From an uncultured Lachnospiraceae bacterium (GTDB lineage: Bacteria; Bacillota; Clostridia; Lachnospirales; Lachnospiraceae): a stretch of 39,271 bases of DNA. The stretch is taken from positions 1 to 39,271 of the forward strand of contig CATJHO010000102.1 in assembly GCA_949740535.1 (NCBI GenBank), in the 5' to 3' direction. The position numbers were made by a program, and so were the translations under genes. Under the pieces are notes generated by a model. It did no database searches. It saw only the letters and a list, made by a program, of their open reading frames with translations, and was not told where the DNA came from. This document shows positions 1 to 7,607 of this stretch, piece by piece (position 1 is the first letter of the stretch; the number at the start of each line of letters is the position of its first letter).

Positions 1-1
1 A

Positions 2-106
2 ACACTGCATCCCGTAGAATATGAAGAGACAGAGAGCTATCAGGTGACGGAGATGTTTTTGAATCACAGGGAATATTTATTGGAACGGCTGCTGGATGAA
101 TCATAA
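2..106 (+). CDS. 3' end of an unidentified protein (5' end outside window)
   Basis: The frame starting at base 2 is open to a TAA at 104-106 and encodes about 34 residues rich in Glu, Leu and Tyr, ending LLERLLDES. The amphipathic, charged composition and continuous reading suggest the real C-terminus of an upstream gene. The fragment is too short to assign to a family. Roughly 300 bp separate it from the next gene, so it is probably not part of the cassette downstream. Confidence 0.5.
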   Translation, partial: TLHPVEYEETESYQVTEMFLNHREYLLERLLDES

Positions 107-409
107 AAATAAAAACGGATCACCTGAAAAGTGCTCTGCATGAATATCAGAGAATATTGAAAATTCAAGCGAATGAGTTGACACTTTGGGAGCTGCTGCG
201 AAACTGAAACAGCAGTATCTTGTCAGTGCTCAGAAGAATTTAAGGGCACATGTTCCTGCAGCCGTAAATTCTTCTATAAATAAAGGTAAACTGACAAGAT
301 GCTGTCAAATGGTAATCGTCCGGTTAAGAAATGTAAAGTGTTAATAAGAAATACGTCTGGCTTTACCCTTTAGCGCTTTCGCGCAGTGATTTAAAATAGG
401 AGGAAAAAA
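107..409. other. Intergenic region before the MoxR cassette
   Basis: No convincing gene is seen. A TTGACA at 178-183 has no matching -10 box at the right distance. The main content is a nested inverted repeat at 209-305, listed separately. A strong ribosome binding site, TAGGAGG, lies at 397-403, seven bases before the MoxR start. I could not identify a clear promoter for the cassette. Confidence 0.5.
209..305. repeat. Nested inverted repeat / compound hairpin
   Basis: The outer arms ATCTTGTCAG (217-226) and CTGACAAGAT (291-300) pair perfectly. The stem continues with ACAGC (209-213) against GCTGT (301-305) after a 3-base bulge. Inside it, AGAAGAATTTA (232-242) pairs perfectly with TAAATTCTTCT (265-275). 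No U-tract follows, so it is not a standard terminator. It could be a structured leader RNA, a small palindromic repeat element or a protein-binding site; the sequence alone does not decide. Confidence 0.6.
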
Positions 410-1525
410 ATGGAACCAAACAAAGCAATCAAACCGCCAGTAGAAATACGCTATAAAGAGGAGCTGGAAGCCCTGTCGGCCCTGGATACGGGCCGGCGTC
501 CCCTGAACTGGAAGCTGTCTCCGAAAGCTGTGCGGACCTTTATTCTGGGAAGCCGTGAACCCATCCGTTACAATGGAAAAGACATTCATATCCGCAAAAA
601 GTATCTGGGAAATGACGCCCTGGTAGAGCGGTGTATCATTACCCTCGCAGGAAACCGGGGCCTGATGCTGGTGGGAGAACCGGGTACAGCCAAGACGATG
701 CTTTCCGAGCTTCTGTCGGCGGCCATCAGCGGCAGCAGCACCAATACCATCCAGGGTACAGCGGGAACTACGGAGGATATGATCAAATACAGCTGGAATT
801 ACGCCCTGCTTCTGGCCAAAGGTCCCATTCGCGAGGCACTGGTCCCTTCTCCGCTCTATGTGGGCATGGAGCAGGGAATTCTGACCCGCTTTGAGGAGAT
901 CACCCGTACACCGGCGGAGATACAGGACAGTCTGATCAGCGTTCTGAGCGACAAGGTACTGAATGTGCCGGAGCTGGGAGAGGAGGGACTGCTTTTTGCC
1001 AAGGCAGGCTTCAATGTGATCGGCACGGCTAATACCAGGGACAAGGGCGTCAATGAGATGAGCAGTGCCTTAAAGCGGCGGTTTAACTTTGAGACCGTTC
1101 TGCCCATCCGGGATGCGGCTCTGGAAAAGCAGATTATTCTGAATGAAGTGGCAGATCTGGCGAAGGAAAACCAGATTGAAATGGAGCCGGACGAGGATGT
1201 GGCCGGGCTTCTGGCTTCCACCTATCATGAGCTCAGGGAGGGTGTTTCCTCTCTGGGACACCGGATTGACCGGCCCTCAGCGGTGATGAGCACAGCGGAG
1301 GCGGTATCTGTTTATTATCAGACCATGATGACGGCTTATTATTATGGAGACTCCCGGATGGATATGGGATGTCTGGTACAGAACCTGGTGGGAGCTGTGC
1401 AGAAGGAGAATAAGGAAGATCTGGAAAAACTGAAAAGCTATTTTCAGACCGTGATTCGCGATAAGGGAGGAAAAGAGGGCGGCTTATGGAGCAGTTATTA
1501 CGAAGCCAGAAAATATCTGCGGTAG
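410..1525 (+). CDS. MoxR-family AAA+ ATPase (YehL-like)
   Basis: 371 residues. The Walker A motif GEPGTAKT is at about 89-96, a Walker B-like FEEITR at about 161-166, and a sensor segment GTANTRD followed by an arginine-rich SSALKRRF near 205-227. This is the MoxR branch of AAA+ proteins, which act as ATP-driven remodelling chaperones and usually work with a VWA-domain partner; such a partner is encoded two genes downstream. The ATG at 410 follows TAGGAGG. Its end overlaps the next gene by 40 bp, indicating translational coupling. Gene content around it matches the E. coli yeh locus, where YehL is the ATPase. The family is clear; the substrate is unknown. Confidence 0.93.
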   Translation: MEPNKAIKPPVEIRYKEELEALSALDTGRRPLNWKLSPKAVRTFILGSREPIRYNGKDIHIRKKYLGNDALVERCIITLAGNRGLMLVGEPGTAKTMLSELLSAAISGSSTNTIQGTAGTTEDMIKYSWNYALLLAKGPIREALVPSPLYVGMEQGILTRFEEITRTPAEIQDSLISVLSDKVLNVPELGEEGLLFAKAGFNVIGTANTRDKGVNEMSSALKRRFNFETVLPIRDAALEKQIILNEVADLAKENQIEMEPDEDVAGLLASTYHELREGVSSLGHRIDRPSAVMSTAEAVSVYYQTMMTAYYYGDSRMDMGCLVQNLVGAVQKENKEDLEKLKSYFQTVIRDKGGKEGGLWSSYYEARKYLR

Positions 1526-4035
1526 AGGAAGAAACAGACTTTGTCATACCGCCGGAGCTTTTGTACCATACAGACTGCAGGCTCCTTTATTTTCCCGTCC
1601 GTCATCATAGTCCGGCCTGTTCCTTTCATCTGAAGCGGGCAGTGGCAGAATATGAGCCGGATCTGATACTCATAGAAGGGCCGGAAAATGCAGGCTCCCA
1701 GATCCCGGTTCTGCTTCACCAGGATACGAAGCCGCCTTTGGCGCTGTATTATGCGTATCGGGACCGGGCAGGGCTGGTTACGGATAAGAAGGGGGACTAC
1801 AAATGCTACTATCCCTTTTTGGACTGCTCTCCGGAACTGACGGCCTTGCGGGAGGCCGGGACACGGGAAATTCCGGCCCGGTTTATAGACTTATCCTATG
1901 GGGAGATTCTCATTGGGACTGCGGGCGGAAAGGGGGTCCGCAGAGAAGGAGAAAAGCAGACATACAATGACGACTATCTTCTGAGCCGGAGCCGCTATCT
2001 GACCATGCTCTGTGAGAAAACGGGACTGCGGGATTTTGAGGAGCTCTGGGAGAAGTATTTTGAAATTCAGGGGCTGACAGAGCCTACAGAAGCCTTTGTG
2101 CGCCATATGATGACCTACTGTATTTTATCCCGGATGCATACGCCGAAGGAAGAACTGGCGGAGGACGGCACCATACTGAGAGAGCGGTATATGGCGGAAC
2201 AGATTGCCTGCGCGTCCAGGGAATACCAGAGAATTCTGGTGGTTACAGGCGGATTTCACAGCTACGGCCTCTGGGAACTGCTGTCACAGGAGGAAAACGG
2301 GACATTTGCCTACACGGGAGAGCCGGTGAAACTGCATAGGGAGACAGAAAGGCAGCAGGAGGTGTACCCCATGGCTTACTCCATGGAGGCGGCCGATGCC
2401 CTCAACGGCTATGCCAGCGGTATGCAGTCTCCGGGGTTCTATCATCGGGTCTGGAGAAATATAGAAAATGGAAACCGCACAAAAAGCAGCGGATGGGAAG
2501 AGGAGGGCCTGGCTGCCGGCACAGGAGAAGACCAGGCGGAAAAAAGGAAGCAGACCGGGGCCTATGAGGAGGCAGTTCTGCACTTTCTGGCGGAGACAGG
2601 GCGGCAGGCCCGGAGAAAAGAGGAGAGCGTATCTTCCTACGATGAGATCTGTGCCTTTTCCATGGCCCAGGGACTTGCAGCTCTGCGGGGAAAGCAGGAG
2701 CCGGGGATTTATGAGCTGCGGGACTGCGCCTGCTCTGCCTTTGTAAAAGGGGAACTGAATCTGTCTACGGACGGTGCTCTGCGGATTCTAAAGAGTCTTA
2801 CAACAGGTTCCCAGGTGGGCCGTCTGTGTAAAGAGGCTGCACGGCCGCCCCTTTTGACAGATTTTGAGGAGCAGTGCGGGAGATTTGGCTTAAAAATTCA
2901 TTCTACGGTGGAGCAGACAGTGACGCTGGAAATCTTTAAAAAAGAAAAGCATCTGCAGCTGGGCCGTTTCTTCTACCGGACAGAATTTCTGGACTGCAGC
3001 TTTGCCAGGCGGAAGAAGGGAGCAGATCTGGTGAACCGCAAAGATCAGAACCGGGTCCGGGAGATTTGGAATTATAAATGGTCTGAGCAGGTGATCGCAG
3101 CCCTGATTGACGCTTCCATTTCCGGCGGAACGGTGGAGGAAGCTGCCCGCTGTCTTCTGGAGAGCCGTTTTCAGGAGAGCAGCGGCTGCAGAGAGGCGGC
3201 AAAGCTTCTGGTGCAGGGGTTTTTGATGGGACTTTCCCAGAAGCAGGAGCAGCTGCGGGTTCATCTGGCAGAGGTGCTGGCAATAGACGGGGATTTCTTT
3301 TCACTGACAGAAGGATTTTCCCAGCTTCTGATGCTGATGGAACTGCAGGATCTCTACCGGGTCCGCGATGAGCTGGATTTGGAACGGATGACGGATATCT
3401 GTTTTCAGAAAATCATTCAGCTTCTGCCTTCCATGGGACAGGTGGGAGAGGAACAGCAGCAGAAGTGCATGGAGAGTCTGCGCCTTCTCTATGAGGCAGC
3501 AGGCAGGAGAAATGAAGGGGAACGAAAGCCTGTACTGATGGAGGCTTTGAAAAGCCTGCTGGAACGGGGAAAGGTACAGCCAGGGGTAGAGGGTACAGTT
3601 CTGGGCCTTCTCTATGGCTATGAAGGAAGCTATGGAGAGGTGATTACCCGCACAGTCCGGGGATATATACAGGGAAGCGGGGAGATTCTGTCCAGAAGTG
3701 CGGCATTTCTTCGGGGCCTGTTCTTTTCTGCCAGAGATTTTGTCTTTGTAAGCAAAGAGTTTCTGGCCTTGATTGATGAACTGCTGGGGCGGCTTTCCGG
3801 GGAGGAATTTCTCAAACTTCTGCCGGAGCTGCGCATGGCCTTCGGATACTTTACACCGCTTGAAACCGATCGCATTGCCGGGCGGGCAGCTGCCCTTCAT
3901 GGAAGAAAAAAGAAGGAACTGCTGTCCGGACGGATGGTAAGTCTGGCAGAGTATGCTTATGGAGAGGAGCTGGACGCTTATGCGGCAGGAGAGCTGGAAA
4001 ACGGAATGAACCGGGTGGAAATGCAGCGTTTCTAG
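1486..4035 (+). CDS. DUF5682 family protein (YehM-like)
   Basis: 849 residues. Near residues 30-70 it has the RHHSPA segment and the LILIEGPE segment that I associate with DUF5682, and near 250 a hydrophobic strand ending VTGGFHSYGL. The conserved Glu after a hydrophobic strand and the later Gly-Gly-x-His resemble the layout of TraB/ChaN/EreA-type proteins, so a hydrolase-like N-terminal domain is possible (inference). The remaining ~550 residues are mostly predicted alpha-helical, leucine-rich and without a catalytic motif I recognise. The ATG at 1486 lies inside the end of the MoxR gene and has GGGAGG upstream. It has no signal peptide or membrane segment, so it is likely cytoplasmic and part of the MoxR/VWA complex. 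Confidence 0.85.
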   Translation: MEQLLRSQKISAVEEETDFVIPPELLYHTDCRLLYFPVRHHSPACSFHLKRAVAEYEPDLILIEGPENAGSQIPVLLHQDTKPPLALYYAYRDRAGLVTDKKGDYKCYYPFLDCSPELTALREAGTREIPARFIDLSYGEILIGTAGGKGVRREGEKQTYNDDYLLSRSRYLTMLCEKTGLRDFEELWEKYFEIQGLTEPTEAFVRHMMTYCILSRMHTPKEELAEDGTILRERYMAEQIACASREYQRILVVTGGFHSYGLWELLSQEENGTFAYTGEPVKLHRETERQQEVYPMAYSMEAADALNGYASGMQSPGFYHRVWRNIENGNRTKSSGWEEEGLAAGTGEDQAEKRKQTGAYEEAVLHFLAETGRQARRKEESVSSYDEICAFSMAQGLAALRGKQEPGIYELRDCACSAFVKGELNLSTDGALRILKSLTTGSQVGRLCKEAARPPLLTDFEEQCGRFGLKIHSTVEQTVTLEIFKKEKHLQLGRFFYRTEFLDCSFARRKKGADLVNRKDQNRVREIWNYKWSEQVIAALIDASISGGTVEEAARCLLESRFQESSGCREAAKLLVQGFLMGLSQKQEQLRVHLAEVLAIDGDFFSLTEGFSQLLMLMELQDLYRVRDELDLERMTDICFQKIIQLLPSMGQVGEEQQQKCMESLRLLYEAAGRRNEGERKPVLMEALKSLLERGKVQPGVEGTVLGLLYGYEGSYGEVITRTVRGYIQGSGEILSRSAAFLRGLFFSARDFVFVSKEFLALIDELLGRLSGEEFLKLLPELRMAFGYFTPLETDRIAGRAAALHGRKKKELLSGRMVSLAEYAYGEELDAYAAGELENGMNRVEMQRF

Positions 4036-4087
4036 ATCGTATTTGTCTGGAAACTGCAGGACAGGGATAAAGGGGAAATACATAGAT

Positions 4088-5230
4088 ATGCAGGCAATAG
4101 ATCATGAAAAACAACTAAACCGCTGGCGCCTGATTCTGGGAAGCCAGGCTAAGGATCAGATTTCATTTGGAGGCGGGGGATTCAATGCCCTGGAGAACGG
4201 CGTTTCCTGCGGGGATCTGGAGGAGGCCCTGGACTTTCTCTATTCGCGGGAATATGGGGAGGATGTACGCCGGGAGGGCGGTACAGGAGCCAGCAGGCTG
4301 ACTACGGCGGACTGGATCACAAAGATCCGGCGTCTCTTTCCCAGGGAAACGGTGGAAATACTGGAACGCCATGCCCTGGAGCGGTATGAGATGCAGGAGC
4401 TTCTCACCGACAAGGAGGTGCTGGAAAAACTGGAGCCCAATCCGGAGCTGCTCAAAACCATTTTACAGCTGAAGCATCTGATGAAGGGGGAAGTGCTGGA
4501 TACGGCCCGCCGGATTGTGAAAAAGACAGCAGAGGAGATTGCAGAGAAGCTGAATCAGGAGATCCGGCGTTCCCTTCTGGGGAGCCTGGACCGCAATACA
4601 CCCAGTCATGTGAAATCCATGCGGAATCTGGATATCCGCAAAACTATCCGCAGAAATCTCTCACACTACGATCCCTCGGAGCAGAGGCTTTTGCTGGAGC
4701 AGGTGTATTTCAGCAGCCGTACCCGCAGGTATAACCAGTGGCGGGTGGTGATCGCAGTGGACGAGAGCGGTTCCATGCTGGATTCTGTGATTCACAGCGC
4801 CATTATGGCAGGAATTTTTGCCAAGCTGCCCATGCTGGATACCCGGCTTGTGATTTTTGATACCCAGGTGGTGGATTTAAGCGCCCATCTGGATGATCCT
4901 GTGGAAACCCTGATGAGTATTCAGCTGGGCGGGGGGACTTATATTGCGGGAGCTCTCCAGTACTGTGCGGGGCTTATAGAGAATCCGGGCCGGACCATGG
5001 TGGTGCTGGTGTCGGATCTCTGTGAGGGCGGAAGCGCCGCCGGCCTTCTTGGCGTAAGCCGGGATATTATAGAGAGCGGTGCGAAGCTTATCTGCCTGAC
5101 GGCTCTTGACCGGGACGCCAATCCGGTTTATGACCGTCATATGGCTCAAAATCTGGCCAATCTGGGAGCGCATGTGGGAGCTATGACACCGGAGATGCTG
5201 GGAGATTTTATGGGGAAAATAATGCAGTAA
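4088..5230 (+). CDS. VWA-domain protein, MoxR partner (YehP-like)
   Basis: 380 residues from the ATG at 4088. A helical N-terminal half of about 215 residues precedes a von Willebrand A domain. The metal-ion-dependent adhesion site is complete: DESGS at about 225-229, the threonine in GGGTYIAG, and the aspartate in LVSDLCEGG. Proteins of this CoxE/YehP type are the usual partners of MoxR ATPases. An upstream in-frame TTG at 4043 extends the frame by 15 residues, but it sits only 7 bases after the preceding stop codon and lacks a ribosome binding site; ATG 4088 has AAAGGGG about 12 bases upstream and is preferred. It is cytoplasmic, with no signal or membrane segment. Confidence 0.9.
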   Translation: MQAIDHEKQLNRWRLILGSQAKDQISFGGGGFNALENGVSCGDLEEALDFLYSREYGEDVRREGGTGASRLTTADWITKIRRLFPRETVEILERHALERYEMQELLTDKEVLEKLEPNPELLKTILQLKHLMKGEVLDTARRIVKKTAEEIAEKLNQEIRRSLLGSLDRNTPSHVKSMRNLDIRKTIRRNLSHYDPSEQRLLLEQVYFSSRTRRYNQWRVVIAVDESGSMLDSVIHSAIMAGIFAKLPMLDTRLVIFDTQVVDLSAHLDDPVETLMSIQLGGGTYIAGALQYCAGLIENPGRTMVVLVSDLCEGGSAAGLLGVSRDIIESGAKLICLTALDRDANPVYDRHMAQNLANLGAHVGAMTPEMLGDFMGKIMQ

Positions 5231-5259
5231 GTATTTTGTGGATGGAAGCAGGGAAAAAG

Positions 5260-7473
5260 ATGGAAGAAGCATGGAAAAGTCTGCTTAAGCAGACGGATGA
5301 CGAATATCTTATAGGATTGTGCAATAAAGGCACCGTAAAGCGGGCCTATAAGGATCTGGAGCAGGAGACGCCTTCCCTGTGCTGGAAGGAGGACGGGGCA
5401 GAGATAACCTTAAAGGAAACCGTGTGCCGGATCCGGATGCCTCTTGGGGAGAGCGCCTGCAGCTGTCCTTCCCGGAGCATCTGCCGTCATGTGATCACAG
5501 CGGTTCTTTATCTTAAGAAAACACTGGAGGAGCCGGGAGCGGAAGCTGCAGCTGCGGCAGAGGCTGTTCTTCCAGATACAGGAGCGGTTATTAAGGCAGA
5601 TGAGGAAGAAAGAGTGCCGGGAGCATCCGAAGAGGCTGTCCGGGCAGAACAGGCAGAGGATCCGTACGGGCGGGATCTGAAACAGGCCCTGGAGCAGGAG
5701 CTTCTTGGCGTCTCTCTGGAGAAACTGAAACGGGCCTGTGGCAGCAGGCGGTATCAGGAGCTGCTGGCCTATCTCCAGGGGGGAGAACAGGCAGAGATTC
5801 AGGAAGGAACGGTAATTACGGTGAAGGTTCCCTGGGAGGAGCCGGTGGTGAAGCTGTTAAGTCCTCTTGCCTATTCCACCTGCACCTGCCACAGCAAGGA
5901 GCTCTGCCGCCACAAAGCGCAGGCAGTACTGCTTTTTCAACTGCATCGGAAGGCAGTGACGCCTGAACAGCTGTGCCGGCATTCAGAATGTGCGGCAGAG
6001 TGGGACAGGAAGGAGATTGAGCGGGCCGCAGTTTCCATTCAGGAGGGTATACGCCTGCAGATATTGACCGGGCTGTCCCGGCTGTCCCCGGAGGCGGCGG
6101 AAAGCATGGAGCGCCTGGCGGTGATCAGCCATGGAGCCGGTCTGGCTTCCTGTGAGACAGAACTTCGCAAAGCTGCTTCAGAGTACCGCCTGTACTCTGA
6201 GCGGTCGGCAGCATTTCGGACTCAGAACCTTCTGGAACAGCTGCTGGCCCTGTATCGGAAAGCAGAAGGGCTTAAGAGAGCGGAGAATCCGGAGCAGATA
6301 AGGGCTCTGGCAGGAAGCTTCCGGGATACTTACCGGCCCATATCCCGCCTTCATCTGATGGGGTTGGGAGGCCGGAGCTTTCACAGCAAAACCGGATATG
6401 AGGGAGAGATTTATTATTTTCTGGAGCCGGAGAAGGGAAGCTTTTATACCTGGACCGACGCCCGGCCTGTCTTTTATGAGGGGGTAAGAAGGAGACCGGC
6501 GGGAAGTGGGGAACAGGTCCAGGCTCCCTGGGGATTGAACTGCAGCCGGGAGCAGATGATGGAACTGGAATTTTATCTGGAACATGCCAAAGCAGCCGGG
6601 GGTGTAAGGCTGTCCGTGAGCCAGGAGACAAAAAGCGAGATTCTGGGACTTCGGGATTTTCGGACAGAAGAAGTCCGCAGAAATGTGTTCTGGAATTATG
6701 AGGAGCTTTTAAGATTCTGTTTTCAGGATCCAAAGGCAGAAGACGGAGGAGAGAGGGCGGCCCTGGTGGGAGCGGTAAGCTGCAGGGAAGCAGACTTTGA
6801 CACGGTGCAGCAGAGATTCTCCATGGAGCTCACCGATGTCAGCGGGCAGAAGCTCACAGTGGCTGTCACCTATACCAAAGAAGAAAAGCTGACGATTCAG
6901 GTGCTGGAACGCTTCAGTGAACGGCTTAAGAAGCAGGGAGATCGTCCCCTGGTGTTCTTCGGCCTTCCCTATCTGAAGGAAGGACGGCTGTGGCTGTATC
7001 CGGTGGAAATCTTTGAGGGCGAACGGTTCTTTTCGGAGCCAGGGGAGATGGAGCAGTATCTTCGGGACAAAGGGCTCTGGGAAGAAGGCAGGAAGGAAGA
7101 GGCAGACGGGCAGGGAGACAGACCGGACCGAGATGCCGGGCCGGATAAAGAGCTCCTGCAGGGAATGAAGCAGTTTCTGGAAGAGATTCAGGAGGCGCTG
7201 GGAGATTTGTTTCAGAGCGGTCTGAACTCGGTGCTGGAGGAGACTCTGGGGAATCTTGAGCGTCTGGCAGAAGAGAGCAGTTCCTTAGGGCTTCACAGAG
7301 CCGGATCGGATCTGGCGTTTCTTAAAAAGGCGCTGAGTGAAAAGCGCCACCAGATGGAGTTTGATCCGAAACCTGTACTGGAGGTCTGGGTGCGGCTTAC
7401 GGATTACGTGCGGATCTGCCTGGAGAAAGTATCACTGGATCAGGCGCTGCTGGACATGAACTGCATTTCGTAA
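5260..7473 (+). CDS. SWIM zinc-finger protein with two SWIM motifs (YehQ-like)
   Basis: About 737 residues. Two CxCx5CxH SWIM motifs are visible: CSCPSRSICRH near residue 66 and CTCHSKELCRH near residue 207. SWIM fingers generally bind nucleic acid or protein. The region between them is acidic and Ala/Glu-rich, like a linker; the C-terminal 500 residues are helical with a second acidic linker near residue 620. The frame opens earlier at TTG 5236 and ATG 5242, but only ATG 5260 has a plausible ribosome binding site (AGGG), so I chose it with moderate certainty. It follows the VWA gene by 29 bp, so it is probably in the same transcript, in the order expected for yeh-type loci. Confidence 0.88.
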   Translation: MEEAWKSLLKQTDDEYLIGLCNKGTVKRAYKDLEQETPSLCWKEDGAEITLKETVCRIRMPLGESACSCPSRSICRHVITAVLYLKKTLEEPGAEAAAAAEAVLPDTGAVIKADEEERVPGASEEAVRAEQAEDPYGRDLKQALEQELLGVSLEKLKRACGSRRYQELLAYLQGGEQAEIQEGTVITVKVPWEEPVVKLLSPLAYSTCTCHSKELCRHKAQAVLLFQLHRKAVTPEQLCRHSECAAEWDRKEIERAAVSIQEGIRLQILTGLSRLSPEAAESMERLAVISHGAGLASCETELRKAASEYRLYSERSAAFRTQNLLEQLLALYRKAEGLKRAENPEQIRALAGSFRDTYRPISRLHLMGLGGRSFHSKTGYEGEIYYFLEPEKGSFYTWTDARPVFYEGVRRRPAGSGEQVQAPWGLNCSREQMMELEFYLEHAKAAGGVRLSVSQETKSEILGLRDFRTEEVRRNVFWNYEELLRFCFQDPKAEDGGERAALVGAVSCREADFDTVQQRFSMELTDVSGQKLTVAVTYTKEEKLTIQVLERFSERLKKQGDRPLVFFGLPYLKEGRLWLYPVEIFEGERFFSEPGEMEQYLRDKGLWEEGRKEEADGQGDRPDRDAGPDKELLQGMKQFLEEIQEALGDLFQSGLNSVLEETLGNLERLAEESSSLGLHRAGSDLAFLKKALSEKRHQMEFDPKPVLEVWVRLTDYVRICLEKVSLDQALLDMNCIS

Positions 7474-7504
7474 CAATTCAGTGTCCCCTTCAGGGAAGAA
7501 AAAA

Positions 7505-7568
7505 CTTGTTTCTTTGTAAGCTTATAAGATATAAGCGTCGATTTACAGTTATTTGTACAGAATATGCA
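7505..7568 (+). promoter_or_regulatory. Possible weak promoter before the DUF4132 gene
   Basis: The 134 bp between the SWIM and DUF4132 genes is AT-rich, unlike the tight junctions upstream. TTTACA (7542-7547) and TATGCA (7563-7568) are only 15 bp apart, and a TTGTTT at about 7507 has a TATAAG-like box downstream. Neither pair is strong. This may allow separate expression of the large DUF4132 protein, but it is a weak call. Confidence 0.2.
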
Positions 7569-7607
7569 AAAGAATCTGGATCCATTTATTGAAAAGGAGA
7601 AGAACCT

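Noticed and set aside
178-206. A promoter starting with TTGACA before the cassette
   Set aside because: No -10 box at 16-18 bp; the bases there are AAACTG.
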